DNA of 64,000 nt from Casuarius casuarius (taxonomy: Eukaryota > Chordata > Aves > Casuariiformes > Casuariidae), in contig PTFA01000399.1 of NCBI GenBank assembly GCA_003342895.1, forward strand, positions 1 through 64,000, in the 5' to 3' direction. This document shows positions 61,319 to 64,000 of the stretch, piece by piece. A program made the translations under genes and the position numbers. A model generated the notes under the pieces. That model ran no database searches. It saw only the letters and a list, made by a program, of their open reading frames with translations, and was not told where the DNA came from. The number at the start of each line of letters is the position of its first letter. Within the stretch, counting starts at the first letter, position 1.

Positions 61319-63092
61319 GTAAGGATGGTCACACCATGTGAGAGGTTCATATCTTGGCTCTCCCCTGTGTATGGCCCTGAGTTTTTGAGATGGAAGACTG
61401 CAAATAACAGGCCTTTGGCTTGATAACATTTTATGATGGGCTATATTTAGGCTCTGACATAGATTTACCACTTCTTTTCTGACATTTCAATTCAGTTTTA
61501 AGTGACTAGCTCAAAGCCTAGAGGTTGGTGCCCAAGTCAGAACATGGGACCATCTCCTTCCTTCCCACCTCTCCCTGTTTCTAGAACTTCTTCTGAAAGG
61601 CAATAATCTGAAACAGTGATAGTACTTTTCCCACCATAATTCCCACATTTAGCTAATTTTATTTAGATGAATAAACAAAATGCTGTTGTTGAGAGGCTTC
61701 GCCACCCCAGGCAAGAAGTAGTTCTGTAGAAGGACTTCCCTTCCCTAACAGGCCATAAGAGATTTGTTAGCAACCGCATCCTCCTGCTTCCTATGCTCCT
61801 GGGAGCACACGGGCTCCTCACTTTTCCTCCCCAGCGGGAAGCAGGAAGAGAAAAGCACGAAAGGAGATAACACTCCCTGGTGTTCAGCACACCAGGAGAA
61901 GAGGTTTCTGCTCCACTGCAATGTATGGAACAGGCTGTGCTCACCCCATGAGCTGAAAAGCACACAGAGAAACACTACAGTTCACAGCCCCTCGGGCACT
62001 TTCCCTGAGATCAGCACAACCCTCTAACAACTTTGCAGCCTGAAGAATAGTGTGTGTCTCAATTTGAAGTAGCCATGCAACATTTAAGAAAGCCCTTTAG
62101 CTATTTGATTTACTACATGATTTATTCAATCACTTGCTGCAACAATAAAAAAAAAGAATTATTACTTCTCAAGAAAATAATTTTCAAGATTTTTTTTTTG
62201 CTGTAGTTCTTACTGTCAGTATATTTAAAAGGACAGAAATTTAGTTTTGATCAGCTCCATACACTTTATATGCTTATTGGATTATCAGAATTTATGTGAG
62301 CTTCTCTGATTGAGAAATCAGGATTAAACCCCTGCCAAAGCAAGTTCTCAAATACGGTTTTCATTACTGCCTGGAGTGGCAGAGTTAGAAACACTTTACT
62401 CATGGTTTGCTGGTGTTCTCTCTTTCAGGCCAGGCTGAAACCAGATACCCATTAACATAATTATAAAATTAATGATATTTTTATGAATTTACTTTGACTG
62501 AAATTTGAATAATAGTTCAAATTGATTCTGGTAATTTATGACTTGATCTGATTGTTTCTACTTAATGAAAGCAATACCATACCTACTGTACCTTTTATTC
62601 TCCTTCTAGTCCCACATTTGTTGAACAACATAACAACAAGAGTTCTGTAAATGTGAACTTACAATAATATATTACTTCGAGGCTTCTTTGCCTTTAAAGC
62701 GGAAGAGAGTTTCTTCTGCTACAGTAAAATATCCCCTCTCCCAAAGAAACAAAACATGCCAACACTTCAAATTACTATAGTAAAAAGAAAAAAAAATGCC
62801 ATGACACTTGGACATAAGTGTTGAGATAAACAATCAAGTACTCATAAAGTTGATACTCAGAGCAAGGGGCATGAAGTGAGTAATTTATGGTCCTCACCCA
62901 CTCATTCTTCTCTCCCTGAGGCACAACATTTTGGCAAAAAAATGTGAAAACAAGTGTTGAGATTTAGATACCCAATTGTACTTACCTGTACAAATGGCTT
63001 GATTTTCTCCAGTTCTGGGTATTCTCAGGTCTGACTGACCTCACCGTCGATGGGGGCAGTCAGAATCTTTGAAAACAGGCAGATCGCATATT
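61319..63092. other. Unique sequence; higher GC at 61760-62035
   Basis: The part at 61760-62035 is less AT-rich and open on both strands (61663-61975 minus, 61764-62027 plus), with no recognised product. The rest is AT-rich unique DNA. Confidence 0.5.
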
Positions 63093-63120
63093 TAAATACC
63101 AAATAGGGATTTGGTATTTA
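63093..63120. repeat. Perfect 12-bp stem hairpin
   Basis: TAAATACCAAAT (63093-63104) and ATTTGGTATTTA (63109-63120) are exact inverted repeats around the 4-base loop AGGG. It is too short for a microRNA precursor and no terminator function is expected here. It may be a mutational palindrome. Confidence 0.9.
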
Positions 63121-64000
63121 GGGTATACGGTAATAGGAACATATAATTACAGACACTCAAGATTAAAAATACTTCCTTTAACAATTTATCACCTGATTCT
63201 CTATCTCTGAAATAGAGGTGATAGTACATACAGGCATTTGTGAGAGTTTGTTAAATTATGTAAATGTAAAACATTAAGCATGTGAATACAATTCTTATTA
63301 TCAGAAAAAGGTAGAGAGAGAGAGAGTTGTGGGGGTTTTTTTTGGAAAGAAACAATATAAAACAACCAATCTACTAAGCCTAATACTACTTAACCATAGA
63401 CTTCATAAAAATAGAAGTACACAGTTGATTTTAAAAAGCTAACAAATATTTCTTGATGTGCACACACTATGAGTCTTACTAATCACATCCTGATCCACCG
63501 CATGCTGTTACATATAGTAACTGGATTACGCAAGGGGAAAAAATAAGACTAAGGAAAAAAATCCCATTCCAACCACTCTACATTTCATACTTTTTCAATC
63601 ATTGAGACAAGTAATAAACTGCAGTGTAGCTTGTAATTGAAGCAAATTTTTATAACGTTGTTCTGTGTTTTATGTGTTTATGTTTACTTTTAATAAAATT
63701 GAAGTAGCCTCTTTATAACTGTTTCCTTTGCTTATGCATTCAATAAAAGGGCCGAGAACCATAAGAACTGCAGTTCACATGCACTATCCTGCCCTTTTTC
63801 TGAAGTCAAGTGTGGTATGATCAGGCTAGATCAAAGTAAATTGAAAACTCGCTTCAATTACTGAGTCCCAAGTACAATCAATATTCTCATCAACACCACA
63901 ATGTCTCCCCCTGTTTGTGGTCTTTCAGCTCCCCACTTCAGCCAAAGAAGAGCTGAACAGTATAGTTTATGTTGTACTGCCATTTTGTGCTACCCATGGC
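63121..64000. other. Unique AT-rich DNA with (AG)7
   Basis: An (AG)7 run lies at 63313-63326 and a T-run near 63336-63342. No gene or repeat family is recognised up to the window edge. Confidence 0.55.

Noticed and set aside
63093..63120. Possible microRNA precursor hairpin
   Set aside because: The 12-bp stem with a 4-base loop is too short for a precursor, and pairing does not extend outward.
1..64000. CRISPR array, tRNA, rRNA, operon or bacterial-type features
   Set aside because: No regularly spaced direct repeats, cloverleaf or rRNA core sequence was seen by reading; the CR1 copies and LTR show this is vertebrate nuclear DNA.

Overview
The window looks like a gene-poor stretch of a vertebrate nuclear genome, most probably a bird. 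The evidence is the repeat content: CR1 LINE fragments of the kind that dominates bird and reptile genomes (1-236, 43465-43870, 44948-45850), one compact solo LTR (40560-40964), and no recognisable L1, Alu or other mammalian repeats. The sequence is AT-rich with few CpGs and low repeat density, as in avian gene deserts or very long introns. A crocodilian or turtle cannot be excluded. Eight isolated single n positions point to a draft assembly.

No complete protein-coding gene, tRNA, rRNA or CRISPR array can be supported. Nearly all open frames are short (under about 130 codons), overlap each other on both strands and match no protein I recognise. Three exon-like intervals with plausible splice signals (13682-13730, 19977-20106, 61085-61318) and one 150-codon frame (15346-15798, minus) are listed as weak candidates only.

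Layout. 1-236 is a CR1 fragment running off the left edge. 237-40550 is mostly unique AT-rich DNA with simple repeats (G20 at 2368, C15 at 17258, (GT)17 at 20209, a 70-bp pure A/T block at 26764), a purine-rich strand at 29325-29855, a palindrome cluster at 35748-35990, and several less AT-rich, motif-dense blocks that look like conserved non-coding elements or enhancers. 40555-45850 is the mobile-element cluster: a 405-bp solo LTR with matching 5-bp target duplications, a retroelement Pol-like relic at 42305-42655, an ancient CR1-like element, and a second CR1. All of these are on the minus strand. 45851-64000 returns to unique DNA; the strongest enhancer-like block is 54760-55140, and there is an unexplained GC-rich patch at 60000-60200.

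The best-supported observation is the solo LTR, whose boundaries, inverted termini, target duplication, TATA-like box, poly(A) signal and cap-proximal stem-loop can all be placed by eye. The enhancer-like calls rest on sequence character alone and need alignment to other genomes. I see no sign of an undescribed multi-gene system.
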